A stretch of DNA of 26,022 nucleotides from Bacteroidota bacterium (GTDB lineage Bacteria > Bacteroidota > Bacteroidia > Chitinophagales > Chitinophagaceae). Made by a program: the position numbers and the translations under genes. Of this stretch, positions 1 to 6,422 are shown in pieces; position 1 is the stretch's first letter, and the number at the start of each line of letters is the position of its first letter. The notes below the pieces were generated by a model that saw nothing but the letters and a program-made list of their open reading frames with translations, was not told the DNA's origin and did no database searches. The stretch lies in contig JAFAFV010000053.1 in NCBI GenBank assembly GCA_023423285.1, forward strand, positions 1-26,022, given 5' to 3'.

Positions 1-960
1 AATGATGATGAAGGAAATACATTTAACAACAGTTATAACTTCTACGCAAAAAATATTTCAGAGCTACCTTCAAAAGAAGTTTTAAGAAAAGAAATACAGA
101 ACATTATTGAAACGATCAACAACGCCAAAACAGCCAAAAAATTTGAGAACGCTTACCTGGGCCCCGTGCTGTTTATGAACGATGCCGCGCCTGCTTTGAT
201 GAGCAATCTTTTTGGTTCAAGCCTGATCGTTCGGCGCAAATCCATATTGGGATATGCTTCGTTTGGAATTACTGATTACGAAGATAAGTTGGGCCAGAAA
301 CTGGTATCCGCTGATCTTAGCGTGACAGCTTTACCCAAACTCACTTCCTTCAACGGCTTGTCTGCAACGGTTTCTTTTCAAATTGATGATGAAGGCGTAG
401 AACCGCCAGACTCGCTGGTGCTGATCAAAAACGGTATTTTAAAATCTTTATTGAATGGCAGGGTTCCCACGCAAAAATTTCCACGGTCGCAGGGCTTTGT
501 CAGATCATTTGGAGGAAGGGCTTATAACCCCGGCGTTCTCATGATAGCTTCAACTAATACAACGGCTTCCGATTCAATGAAGCAGCGCCTCATTAAAATT
601 GCAAAGGAAGAAGGGCTGCCGTATGCCTATATTGTAAAAGACAGGGATTATACAACGGCGGATCTTTATAAAGTAGATGTAAAAACAGCACAGGAAGAAT
701 TGGTAACTGCCAACCGTATTGCAAATTTCAACATACGCAGCATGAGGCGTTTTGTAACGGCATCCGGCAAACAAATTTTATACAACACCCCAAGCCTTAG
801 CATCATTACTCCCGAAAGTTTTATTATCAATGAAGTAGAGATTGAAAAGCAGGATCAAACGGTAAAGCCCAAACCCATCATTGTTTCCAATCCTTTGCTG
901 GATAGTGAAACCACGGCTGTTAAAACATCTGCAACTAAGAAAAGAAGAAACAGAAAATAA
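1..960 (+). CDS. TldD/PmbA-family metalloprotease-like protein, C-terminal part (5' truncated by window edge)
   Basis: The reading frame is open from base 1 to the TAA at 958-960, so about 320 codons of a longer gene are present and the start lies upstream of the window. The segment around residues 85-105 of the visible in-frame ATG/GTG-started part reads LVLIKNGILKSLLNGR, followed by a GGRAYNPGVLMI stretch. This resembles the C-terminal TldD/PmbA domain, where an acidic approach and an 'IKNG.L' beta-hairpin precede a Gly-rich strand. TldD/PmbA proteins form heterodimeric proteases that process modified peptides and antitoxins. Bacteroidota carry several paralogues, some with secretion signals, so the partner and substrate cannot be named here. 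The zinc-binding HExxxH helix would lie upstream and is not visible. The last 35 residues are Lys-rich and low in complexity. It converges on the minus-strand gene at 1013. Confidence 0.75.
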   Translation, partial: NDDEGNTFNNSYNFYAKNISELPSKEVLRKEIQNIIETINNAKTAKKFENAYLGPVLFMNDAAPALMSNLFGSSLIVRRKSILGYASFGITDYEDKLGQKLVSADLSVTALPKLTSFNGLSATVSFQIDDEGVEPPDSLVLIKNGILKSLLNGRVPTQKFPRSQGFVRSFGGRAYNPGVLMIASTNTTASDSMKQRLIKIAKEEGLPYAYIVKDRDYTTADLYKVDVKTAQEELVTANRIANFNIRSMRRFVTASGKQILYNTPSLSIITPESFIINEVEIEKQDQTVKPKPIIVSNPLLDSETTAVKTSATKKRRNRK

Positions 961-963
961 AAA

Positions 964-991
964 AGCCGAACCAAAAATATTTGATCCGGCT
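964..991 (-). terminator. Probable intrinsic terminator of the DUF6515-like gene
   Basis: Between two convergent genes, AGCCG (964-968) pairs with CGGCT (987-991), and an inner CAAA/TTTG stem (72-75 with 80-83 of the same hundred) closes a four-base loop. A 3x3 internal loop separates the two stems. Read on the minus strand, the hairpin is followed by TTTTTTATTTT, a good U-tract, so it should mainly stop transcription coming from 1013. On the plus strand no U-run follows. The first bases match the terminator at 21705. Confidence 0.5.
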
Positions 992-1012
992 GTTCTCATG
1001 TAATATATAACA

Positions 1013-1864
1013 CTAATCCTCTCTTGCTTTTACCACCTCGTAAACGGTTTTGCCGCTTTCCAATACCTCTTTATATCTTGTTCCGCTTGGTGATTCATAT
1101 TGTGTTTCTCCGCCCACTTTTATGGTTTTTGAATTGCGGGGCAGATTTTCAAAACGGTCACCCACCTGCGGGCCTACGCTGCCATACACTTCGTCAGTAG
1201 CTGTAGCGGGCGGGCGATTACCTGCGCGGGCTTCTGCTTCATTTGCATTTCTCACAATAATTTCTTCACTATCGTTAAGCCTGCGGCGCTGCGAATCATA
1301 ACGGCCTTCATCATACTCATCCTCATAATTGCCATCACGGCTGTCTGCCCTGCGGCGCAATGCCTCGTCTGTATTCAAGCGGCCTTCTTTCCCCACAATG
1401 ATGTATAGATCATCATCGCTCATGTAATAATTTCCGTTGTGCTCGTAATAGATCTGCCCGTTGATGACGCGCTTGCGTGCGCCGGACGGAAGCCGCTCCA
1501 AACTGGCGCCTAACGGTGGCTCTACAATTTCATAGCCATCCCCTCTTTCTCTTTCACGGTAGTAAGTATTGCCGCGGTAATAATAAGTAACACCGTCATA
1601 ATATACCCTGCGGGCACCCGGCGGCAAACTATGCACCCTGCTGCCCAGCACAATAGGAGGCAACATAACAGAAACGCCAACGCTAGGTCCGCCATAATAA
1701 CCGCCCCAGCGGCCCATGCCAAACACACCGCCAATACCTACCGACACGCGGGGGCCGCCATAATATGGTCTTGATGGATAACGCCTCCATTGGGCATGAA
1801 CATCTGAAACCACAAAGAGTGTGGCTAAAAATACAGCCGCACCCAGTATAAAATTTCTTTTCAT
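1013..1864 (-). CDS. Secreted DUF6515-like repeat protein
   Basis: This 283-residue protein starts with a clear Sec signal peptide (residues 1-25, positively charged MKRN, a hydrophobic core, then VHAQ), so it is exported. After a Gly/Tyr/Pro-rich linker (28-70) come three imperfect copies of one unit: 'LP.GAR..YYDG.TYYYRGNTYY' at about 79-103, 'LPSGARKRVINGQIYYEHNGNYY' at about 125-147, and a diverged 'LPRNSKTIKVGGETQYESPSGTRY' at about 241-264. A charged Arg/Asp/Glu segment (165-215) separates the second and third. The 'LP.GA..V..NG..YY..NG.YY' pattern is that of DUF6515-type periplasmic or surface proteins, whose function is unknown. The ATG at 1862-1864 is the natural start. A TACTTTTG promoter-like element lies about 100 bp upstream. 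The family call is from memory of the pattern. Confidence 0.75.
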   Translation of the reverse strand: MKRNFILGAAVFLATLFVVSDVHAQWRRYPSRPYYGGPRVSVGIGGVFGMGRWGGYYGGPSVGVSVMLPPIVLGSRVHSLPPGARRVYYDGVTYYYRGNTYYRERERGDGYEIVEPPLGASLERLPSGARKRVINGQIYYEHNGNYYMSDDDLYIIVGKEGRLNTDEALRRRADSRDGNYEDEYDEGRYDSQRRRLNDSEEIIVRNANEAEARAGNRPPATATDEVYGSVGPQVGDRFENLPRNSKTIKVGGETQYESPSGTRYKEVLESGKTVYEVVKARED

Positions 1865-1967
1865 TGTTGTTGCACTTTTTTTTTGTTGACGATATGAATT
1901 GAAAAAAAGATGCGAAGACCGTGTTAAAAAAATTTGGGTAAGAAAGGCAGCATATATGCTTGCAACA

Positions 1968-1975
1968 CAAAAGTA
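1968..1975 (-). promoter_or_regulatory. Candidate Bacteroidota -7 element for the gene at 1013-1864
   Basis: On the minus strand this octamer reads TACTTTTG, an exact match to TAnnTTTG, the -7 element of the Bacteroidota primary sigma factor. A clear TTTG -33 box is lacking; the best candidate is TTTC around 1994-1999. It would give a 5' leader of roughly 95 bases. It sits at the very edge of the transposase remnant, so the insertion may have changed or supplied the upstream half of this promoter. Confidence 0.35.
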
Positions 1976-2335
1976 TCAGCAGCGGAAGGGCATCGGAAAA
2001 CGTGGCACTGCCATGCTAATCATAATACGCACAACTACCGTCAGCTCATCAGTTTTGCAGGCTTAAGCAGAATACGCCAGCGGAAGCAGTATTAAAGGAA
2101 ACGGCAGAATTTATAAAAAGGTGGTAAGGCCATGCGTGATGTACTGTATATGTGTGCTATGAATGCCAGGCAAACCAACCCTGCCTGCCAGGCTCTTTAT
2201 GATCGGCTCAGAGCAAACGGAAAAACCGGAAAACAAGCTTTAATAGCGGTGATGAACAAGCTTCTCAAACAGGCGTTTGCCGTAGCTAAAAATGGCACCC
2301 TTTACCAACCGAATTATTGTCCTGTAAAACCATAA
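1975..2335 (+). pseudogene. Decayed 3' end of an IS110-family transposase
   Basis: The C-terminal (IS116/IS110/IS902, 'transposase_20'-type) domain can be pieced together across frames. KGIGK.GTAM is read in frame 3 from 1986. NYRQLISFAGLSRIRQ is read in frame 2 from 2033. SGSSIKGNGRIYKK is read in frame 3 from about 2071. GGKAMRDVLYMCAMNARQ then continues in frame 2 to the TAA at 2333-2335. At least two compensating single-base shifts (about 2070 and 2120) and a deletion before 2033 break the gene. The N-terminal DEDD catalytic half is absent altogether. The ATG-started 67-codon ORF at 2132 is only the tail of this relic. IS110 elements have no long terminal inverted repeats, so its original ends cannot be drawn. 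Confidence 0.85.
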
Positions 2336-2351
2336 AATTATTTGGATTTAT

Positions 2352-2369
2352 GCACATTTCATGTTGTGC
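2352..2369. repeat. Short hairpin downstream of the secreted hypothetical gene
   Basis: GCACAT pairs with ATG(T)TGTGC across a TTC loop, with one bulge. It overlaps GTTGTGCGTTGT (2363-2374), which reappears inverted at 3200-3211. No U-tract follows on either strand, so it is not a standard terminator. It may instead mark the boundary of a mobile segment. Confidence 0.3.
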
Positions 2370-3211
2370 GTTGTATTTTAGTCTTTCAGTTTGAAGCATT
2401 TTATTGAATTGTTAGTCAAGTCTATTTGCGCATAGCAACCCCGCATTCCGATAAATACATTTCTTTCATCTAAGTATGCTACAGAATTTGGATAAAGAGA
2501 TGCCCAAAATTGCTTTTTTAAATTGATAACTTTACTGAAGTCCTTTACAAGAAGTAAACCGTCAAATGTTATAAATAAGAGCGTGTCATTTATTATAGTT
2601 TCAGTCATAGGTGCACCTTCCAAATCAAGTGCTCTTATGAAAATGAATTTATCCTTTCCCGAAATAGCAACCTTAGTCAAAGCCCCAACATTTGTCCCCA
2701 TATGTGCTAATCCATTTGTAAAAAATAATGTGTCTTTGAATTCAAAAAAGGAATTGATATTCCCGCCTGGTAGTCTAAAATAACCAAATTCGTTTTTTTT
2801 GTCTTTTATAGGTGATGAGAACAAGTCAATATTGCTTGGTTTAAAGCGTTCACTATTTATTTCACCATTAACAAATATTCGTTTGATTTTTTTGTCAAAG
2901 GGTTTGTAGAAAAGCCCGCCACCAAATTCACCCCCATTTTTAGAAAGTAAAAGTCCATCAGGTAGTTGGTATTTGGTATCTACATATATTTCTTTGGTCA
3001 TCTCTATTTTTAGGATACCACTATCTATAAAAACTTTTACTGGCTTTTCAGAATTGTTGTTGAGTTTAAACCATTCTGGTGTTCCCGGACTTGGTGGTTC
3101 AATCTCAATAAAGTTTTCTTTACTTAACCTTTGTCCAATTGACTTGGTGGTAGATAGAAGAAAAAGTAATAGATATATTAAGAGTTTTGTCATTTTCATA
3201 TAACGTACAAC
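2363..3211. repeat. Short inverted repeats flanking the secreted hypothetical gene
   Basis: GTTGTGCGTTGT at 2363-2374 lies 4 bp past the gene's stop codon. Its near inverted copy, ATAACGTACAAC, lies at 3200-3211 (minus-strand reading GTTGTACGTTAT) and touches the start codon. The match is 10 of 12. The pair brackets the coding sequence tightly, as expected for boundaries of a single-gene module, although a 12-mer with two mismatches could also arise by chance. Confidence 0.35.
2378..3199 (-). CDS. Secreted protein of unknown function
   Basis: I do not recognise this protein. The chosen start is the ATG at 3197-3199, giving 273 residues that open with MKMTKLLIYLLLFLLSTTKS-IGQ, a typical Sec signal peptide cleaved near residue 23. 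The 24 extra codons of the longer frame (from 3271) come from the repetitive upstream element and carry no signal peptide, so they are rejected. The mature part is rich in beta-type segments with repeated 'F..N.L..F' and 'D.LLF.T' patterns, which could be a small propeller-like or beta-sandwich fold. Two Cys lie near the C-terminus (GCYAQIDLTNNSIKCF). There are no membrane segments after the signal and no catalytic motif. The gene is visibly AT-richer than the housekeeping genes and lies between a transposase relic and an unusual repeat element, which suggests transfer. Confidence 0.7.
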   Translation of the reverse strand: MKMTKLLIYLLLFLLSTTKSIGQRLSKENFIEIEPPSPGTPEWFKLNNNSEKPVKVFIDSGILKIEMTKEIYVDTKYQLPDGLLLSKNGGEFGGGLFYKPFDKKIKRIFVNGEINSERFKPSNIDLFSSPIKDKKNEFGYFRLPGGNINSFFEFKDTLFFTNGLAHMGTNVGALTKVAISGKDKFIFIRALDLEGAPMTETIINDTLLFITFDGLLLVKDFSKVINLKKQFWASLYPNSVAYLDERNVFIGMRGCYAQIDLTNNSIKCFKLKD

Positions 3212-3216
3212 GTTCG

Positions 3217-3390
3217 AGTATTTGCGAAGGCAGGGAATTGATTGATTGTCCAGCCCGGTACAAAAGCTCATTTGAAAATATGTTGTTGAAGTTAAGAACT
3301 AAAGCTGAACATTGAACGTCGAGCCCGAACCGCTGCTGATGCTTGCAAATAGCTGATGTTACATTGTCAAGCCCTGCTTTTGCAAATACT
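3217..3390. repeat. Non-coding element with 19-bp imperfect terminal inverted repeats
   Basis: The arm at 3217-3235 (AGTATTTGCGAAGGCAGGG) and the arm at 3372-3390 (CCCTGCTTTTGCAAATACT) are inverted copies, matching at 17 of 19 positions. Inside, the motif GTCnAGCCC occurs three times in direct orientation (3248-3256, 3318-3326, 3366-3374), the third overlapping the right arm. The TTGCAAATA core of the right arm is also partly repeated near 3343. No reading frame or promoter was found inside. The element fills the space between the two minus-strand genes of the island and resembles a recombination-site or cassette-spacer structure more than a terminator. Confidence 0.55.
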
Positions 3391-3393
3391 TTT

Positions 3394-4598
3394 GTTGGCA
3401 GCAGTATTATTGTGTCGAACAGATGTCACCTGCAATTTTCTCAAAGATTTCAATAGCGTTTTTGTCATATGCCCATTGTCCCTGTGAATAATGTTTATGA
3501 ATAAACGGTCGATATTCATTTATTAGTTCAACTGTGTCCGCTTTGTCAGCCAGCTTATTTGCGATAAGTCCTTTGCAAACTCGGTCAATGACTTTTATAG
3601 GTCTGTATGGGTGATTAATTTCAAATTTGTGTTCCTTGAGAAGCAAATCTGAAATATTTACAAAGCTCTTATCTCTAAAGAATTTTTCTGCTTCGGTTTT
3701 ATAAAACGAAATTACTTTTTCAAGAATTGGTTCAACTTTTAAGTTGTCACCCTGGGGTGACCATGTATCAATCCAGTTTTCATTATCAAGTTCAATTTTG
3801 TTAGAACCATATTCCAAAGTAATTTTTCTTTTGTCCTCCATAAATTCTACGCCTTTAGTATATGGGGCATAAAACTTCTCTATTTGCTTATTGCCTACTG
3901 CAAAATAGGGAAAGATGGTATGGCCACAACCTCCACGAAATTGCAATTCAAGTCCTACTATTTCTTTTTGTTCTTTGTTATTTCTTGTAAAGTATTCATT
4001 TGACTTGTTGTATTTGAAACCTTCTTTTTCAAAAAATGATGAATACTTTTCAAAGAATAGTTCATGGATAGCTCTGTGGTTATCGTTGATGCCTAACTTG
4101 TCAAGGTCAAATGTTTTTTTAAATTTTAATTTTTCGACATCAGAAAGGTTGTTCCAGGCTTCAAATCTTTTTTCAATGACCTTGCAAATCTTATTATAGT
4201 TATCCCATGTATCTTGAACATGATAATCGGAAGGCAAACCTCTTTTGAAAAGTCCCCCCTTAATAAAGGTGTCCCTATAATCATTGAAATAGGTGTTAGG
4301 TTCATAATAATAATTGCAGAATAAACGCCCTTCATCATTTACATCGTCTGCAGAAAGTACCCCTCCAGAAAGTTCGTAGAGTTTGGGACCCGAAATTTGT
4401 CGCTGTTTAAATTTAGGTATGGAATCAGCATTCAATTCATCAAAGTCTTCACTGGTGAGACCTTTGTCAATAAGCCAGCCAACAAAGAAACCGGAATGAA
4501 CGTATATCTGTTCTTCTTTTAAGTCTTTTGGGAAATCTTCTGTAAGATGCCAGTCTGCTTTGTCGTATGCCATAAGGTGTCAAAATATTGCTGCCAAC
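3394..4598. repeat. 15-bp inverted repeats flanking the DUF7832-like gene
   Basis: GTTGGCAGCAGTATT at 3394-3408 overlaps the gene's stop codon. AATATTGCTGCCAAC at 4584-4598 lies 10 bp upstream of its start. They are inverted copies matching at 14 of 15 positions, and the similarity fades inward and outward. Together with the pair around the neighbouring gene, this suggests that each gene of the island is a separately bounded unit. Confidence 0.5.
3407..4573 (-). CDS. DUF7832-like two-part protein, function unknown
   Basis: This 388-residue protein is probably cytoplasmic: it has no signal peptide or membrane segment. Residues 1-110 start 'YDKADWHLTEDFPKDL', followed by 'HSGFFVGWLIDKGL', 'GPKLYELSGGVLSADDVNDEG' and 'NYYYEPNTYFNDY'. 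This resembles the DUF7832 domain, a small acidic domain of unknown role often found in proteins near polymorphic-toxin and immunity loci. A helical linker (about 115-165) leads to a second part of about 220 residues that I do not recognise. That part contains a 'GLELQFRGGCGHTIFPYFAVG' strand pair and a 'WIDTWSPQGDNL' segment, somewhat like DUF4304-type folds. The start is the ATG at 4571-4573. The gene is AT-rich and flanked by 14/15 inverted repeats. An immunity or defence role is a guess from domain company, not shown here. Confidence 0.7.
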   Translation of the reverse strand: MAYDKADWHLTEDFPKDLKEEQIYVHSGFFVGWLIDKGLTSEDFDELNADSIPKFKQRQISGPKLYELSGGVLSADDVNDEGRLFCNYYYEPNTYFNDYRDTFIKGGLFKRGLPSDYHVQDTWDNYNKICKVIEKRFEAWNNLSDVEKLKFKKTFDLDKLGINDNHRAIHELFFEKYSSFFEKEGFKYNKSNEYFTRNNKEQKEIVGLELQFRGGCGHTIFPYFAVGNKQIEKFYAPYTKGVEFMEDKRKITLEYGSNKIELDNENWIDTWSPQGDNLKVEPILEKVISFYKTEAEKFFRDKSFVNISDLLLKEHKFEINHPYRPIKVIDRVCKGLIANKLADKADTVELINEYRPFIHKHYSQGQWAYDKNAIEIFEKIAGDICSTQ

Positions 4599-4921
4599 TC
4601 TCAAATATACGAATGTTGCCCTATTTTAAAAATTAAGTTCCAGAAATCAATAAACCCTCATAATCAATCCATGTTAAAAATTTTCATTTTCGCATTTTGT
4701 ATAATTGATGTTTCGCCCTATTTACCCGTAATTTTAATAAATTATACGAAATACGTGAAATCGATTTATTTAATATGCGAAACGTGTTTAATAAAAATCA
4801 ATATCCACTCAGTTTGGGCATTCACGATTGGAAAGAAGTCATAAACAGGTAATAAGTTCCTGCAACATCCCACACTTGGTATCCTAATCCCATTTGTCTA
4901 TTTTTGAAAAAATAGATTATT
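4574..4921. other. Gene-poor AT-rich gap
   Basis: No convincing gene is visible in these 348 bases. The plus-strand frame 4560-4844 starts inside the antisense gene, is rich in Ile/Cys/Asn and shows no domain, so it is not called. An imperfect inverted repeat lies at 4688-4706 and 4740-4760 (TTTCGCATTTTGTATAATT against AATTATACGAAAT...GAAA). The right end carries a good Bacteroidota promoter for the next gene. Confidence 0.6.
4875..4906 (+). promoter_or_regulatory. Bacteroidota-type promoter of the M42 peptidase gene
   Basis: CTTGG at 4875-4879 is followed after about 20 bases by TATTTTTG at 4899-4906, an exact TAnnTTTG -7 element. Transcription would start around 4910-4915, leaving a leader of only about 10 bases before the ATG at 4922. 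No Shine-Dalgarno sequence is present, as is common in this phylum. Confidence 0.55.
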
Positions 4922-6046
4922 ATGGCTAAGGCATCCGGACAAAAGAAAAAAACAGATAAGAAAGCGGCGGTGATCACTCCCGAATCTTTTGAATTTTTAA
5001 GGACTTATATCAACAACGCATCACCCGTGGGTTTAGAAACCTGGGGACAGAAATTGTGGCTGGACTATATCAACCCGTATGTACAAGAAACTTTTGTGGA
5101 TCCTTACGGCACGGCGGTAGGCATCATCAATCCCGGGCAGCCATTTAAAGTTGTAATAGAAGCACATGCTGATGAAATAGGCTGGTTTGTAAATTATATT
5201 ACCAGCGAAGGATTGATCTATGTAAAAAGAAACGGCGGTTCCGACCACCAGATCGCGCCCAGCCAGCGTGTGATCATTCATGGAAAAAAAGGGCCCGTAA
5301 AAGCCGTGTTTGGCTGGCCTGCCATTCATACAAGAACAGCGCCCGACAGGAATGATAACCAGCCAAAACCTGAAAATATATGGCTGGATTGCGGCGCAAG
5401 AAACCGTAAAGAAATAGAAGCGCTGGGCATTCATATTGGCGCTGTCATTACTTACCAGGATGGCTTTGACGAACTGGCGCATAACTATTGGATAGGGCGC
5501 GCGCTGGACAACCGCGTTGGCGGCTTTATGATTGCCGAAGTGGCCAGACTGCTTTTTGAAAATAAAAAAACATTGCCTTTCAGCCTTTATGTTGTCAATG
5601 CCGTGCAGGAAGAAATTGGCCTGAGAGGCGCCGAAATGATTGCCCGGCGCATTAAACCAAATGTGGCCATTGTTACTGATGTAACGCACGATACCAACAC
5701 ACCCATGATCAGCAAACATATTGAAGGTGATGTGTGGGCCAGCAAAGGGCCATCGCTGGCTTATGCTCCTGCTGTACATAATAAGTTGCTGGCCTTTGTT
5801 GAGAAGATAGCAGAAGATAAAAAAATACCCATCCAATGGAGAGCTTTAAGCCGCAGCACCGGAACTGATACTGACTCTTTTGCCTACAGTAACGACGGAT
5901 GTCCGTCTGTTTTAATTTCTTTACCGCTGCGCTACATGCACACTACCGTGGAAATGGTGCACAGGGATGACGTGGAGAACACCATCAGGCTGATATACGA
6001 AACACTTTTAAAAATAACTCCAAAAACCAACCTGAATTATTTGTAA
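4922..6046 (+). CDS. M42-family metallo-aminopeptidase (glutamyl/deblocking type)
   Basis: This is a 374-residue cytoplasmic zinc/cobalt aminopeptidase expected to trim N-terminal residues from peptides; family members assemble as tetrahedral dodecamers. All expected active-site positions are visible: H82 and D84 in EAHADEIGW, bridging D196 in ALDNRVGG, catalytic E230 and metal ligand E231 in NAVQEEIGLRG, D253 in VTDVTHD, and H340 in RYMHTTVE. The insertion between residues 95 and 180 is the dimerisation/PDZ-like part. Length is normal for the family apart from a Lys-rich N-terminal tail of about 18 residues (KKKTDKK). The ATG at 4922 sits just behind a TAnnTTTG promoter. The gene is apparently monocistronic. 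Exact substrate preference (Glu, Leu or Lys) cannot be told from sequence. Confidence 0.92.
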   Translation: MAKASGQKKKTDKKAAVITPESFEFLRTYINNASPVGLETWGQKLWLDYINPYVQETFVDPYGTAVGIINPGQPFKVVIEAHADEIGWFVNYITSEGLIYVKRNGGSDHQIAPSQRVIIHGKKGPVKAVFGWPAIHTRTAPDRNDNQPKPENIWLDCGARNRKEIEALGIHIGAVITYQDGFDELAHNYWIGRALDNRVGGFMIAEVARLLFENKKTLPFSLYVVNAVQEEIGLRGAEMIARRIKPNVAIVTDVTHDTNTPMISKHIEGDVWASKGPSLAYAPAVHNKLLAFVEKIAEDKKIPIQWRALSRSTGTDTDSFAYSNDGCPSVLISLPLRYMHTTVEMVHRDDVENTIRLIYETLLKITPKTNLNYL

Positions 6047-6199
6047 TATTCTCAGAATGGAATACTTGCTTTCTTAATATTTTGTGAAAAGAGATTGTTT
6101 TTTGATGAATGGTTTGGATGAAGTATGATCTGCTGCCTAATTTTATAAAAAAGATCTTAGCAAACTTCCCAAACTTTCATGAACCATAAATAATTAAGA

Positions 6200-6412
6200 A
6201 TGAGAAAGCATTATGTTCCCGCGATTTTAGGTCTCCTTTTTATGGCTGCCCTTATTGTTTTGCAATCAAATAAACAATGTGAAGCGCCGCTCAGTATTAA
6301 CTATCCCAAAAAAATCACAGTGAAATTTGAGCTGGGTGATAAATTTGCTTCCACGCTAAATAACACAGTATCATTTTTAATACAAAAAGCATTGTACCGG
6401 CTTGCTGCCTGA
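6200..6412 (+). CDS. Small membrane-anchored hypothetical protein
   Basis: This 70-residue frame begins MRKHYVPAILGLLFMAALIVL, a charged start followed by one hydrophobic segment (residues 7-23) that would serve as signal anchor or signal peptide. The rest (about 45 residues) is polar with a KKITVKFELG strand and no known motif. No Shine-Dalgarno sequence is seen. Its stop lies 10 bp from the stop of the convergent efflux gene, with no terminator between them. It could be a real small envelope protein or a chance frame; the compositionally sensible N-terminus favours the former. Confidence 0.45.
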   Translation: MRKHYVPAILGLLFMAALIVLQSNKQCEAPLSINYPKKITVKFELGDKFASTLNNTVSFLIQKALYRLAA

Positions 6413-6422
6413 TGCATTGGCG

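Noticed and set aside
2132..2335. A 67-codon free-standing gene
   Set aside because: Its sequence is the C-terminal tail of an IS110-family transposase, and the preceding conserved motifs lie just upstream in shifted frames, so it is part of a pseudogene.
2378..3271. Longer form of the secreted hypothetical protein starting at 3271
   Set aside because: The first 24 codons derive from the repeat element and would bury the signal peptide; the ATG at 3199 gives a proper signal sequence.
3200..3406. A true integron attC site
   Set aside because: The RYYYAAC and GTTRRRY core sites are not found in the right arrangement, and no integrase gene is visible, so I describe it only as a cassette-like element.
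4560..4844. A 94-codon plus-strand frame in the gap after the DUF7832-like gene
   Set aside because: It begins inside the antisense gene's start, has an odd Ile/Cys-rich composition, no promoter or ribosome-binding site, and no domain.
5033..5836. A 267-codon minus-strand frame opposite the M42 peptidase gene
   Set aside because: It is an antisense shadow: the plus-strand protein has all M42 active-site residues, while this frame is Phe/His/Tyr-rich and motif-free.
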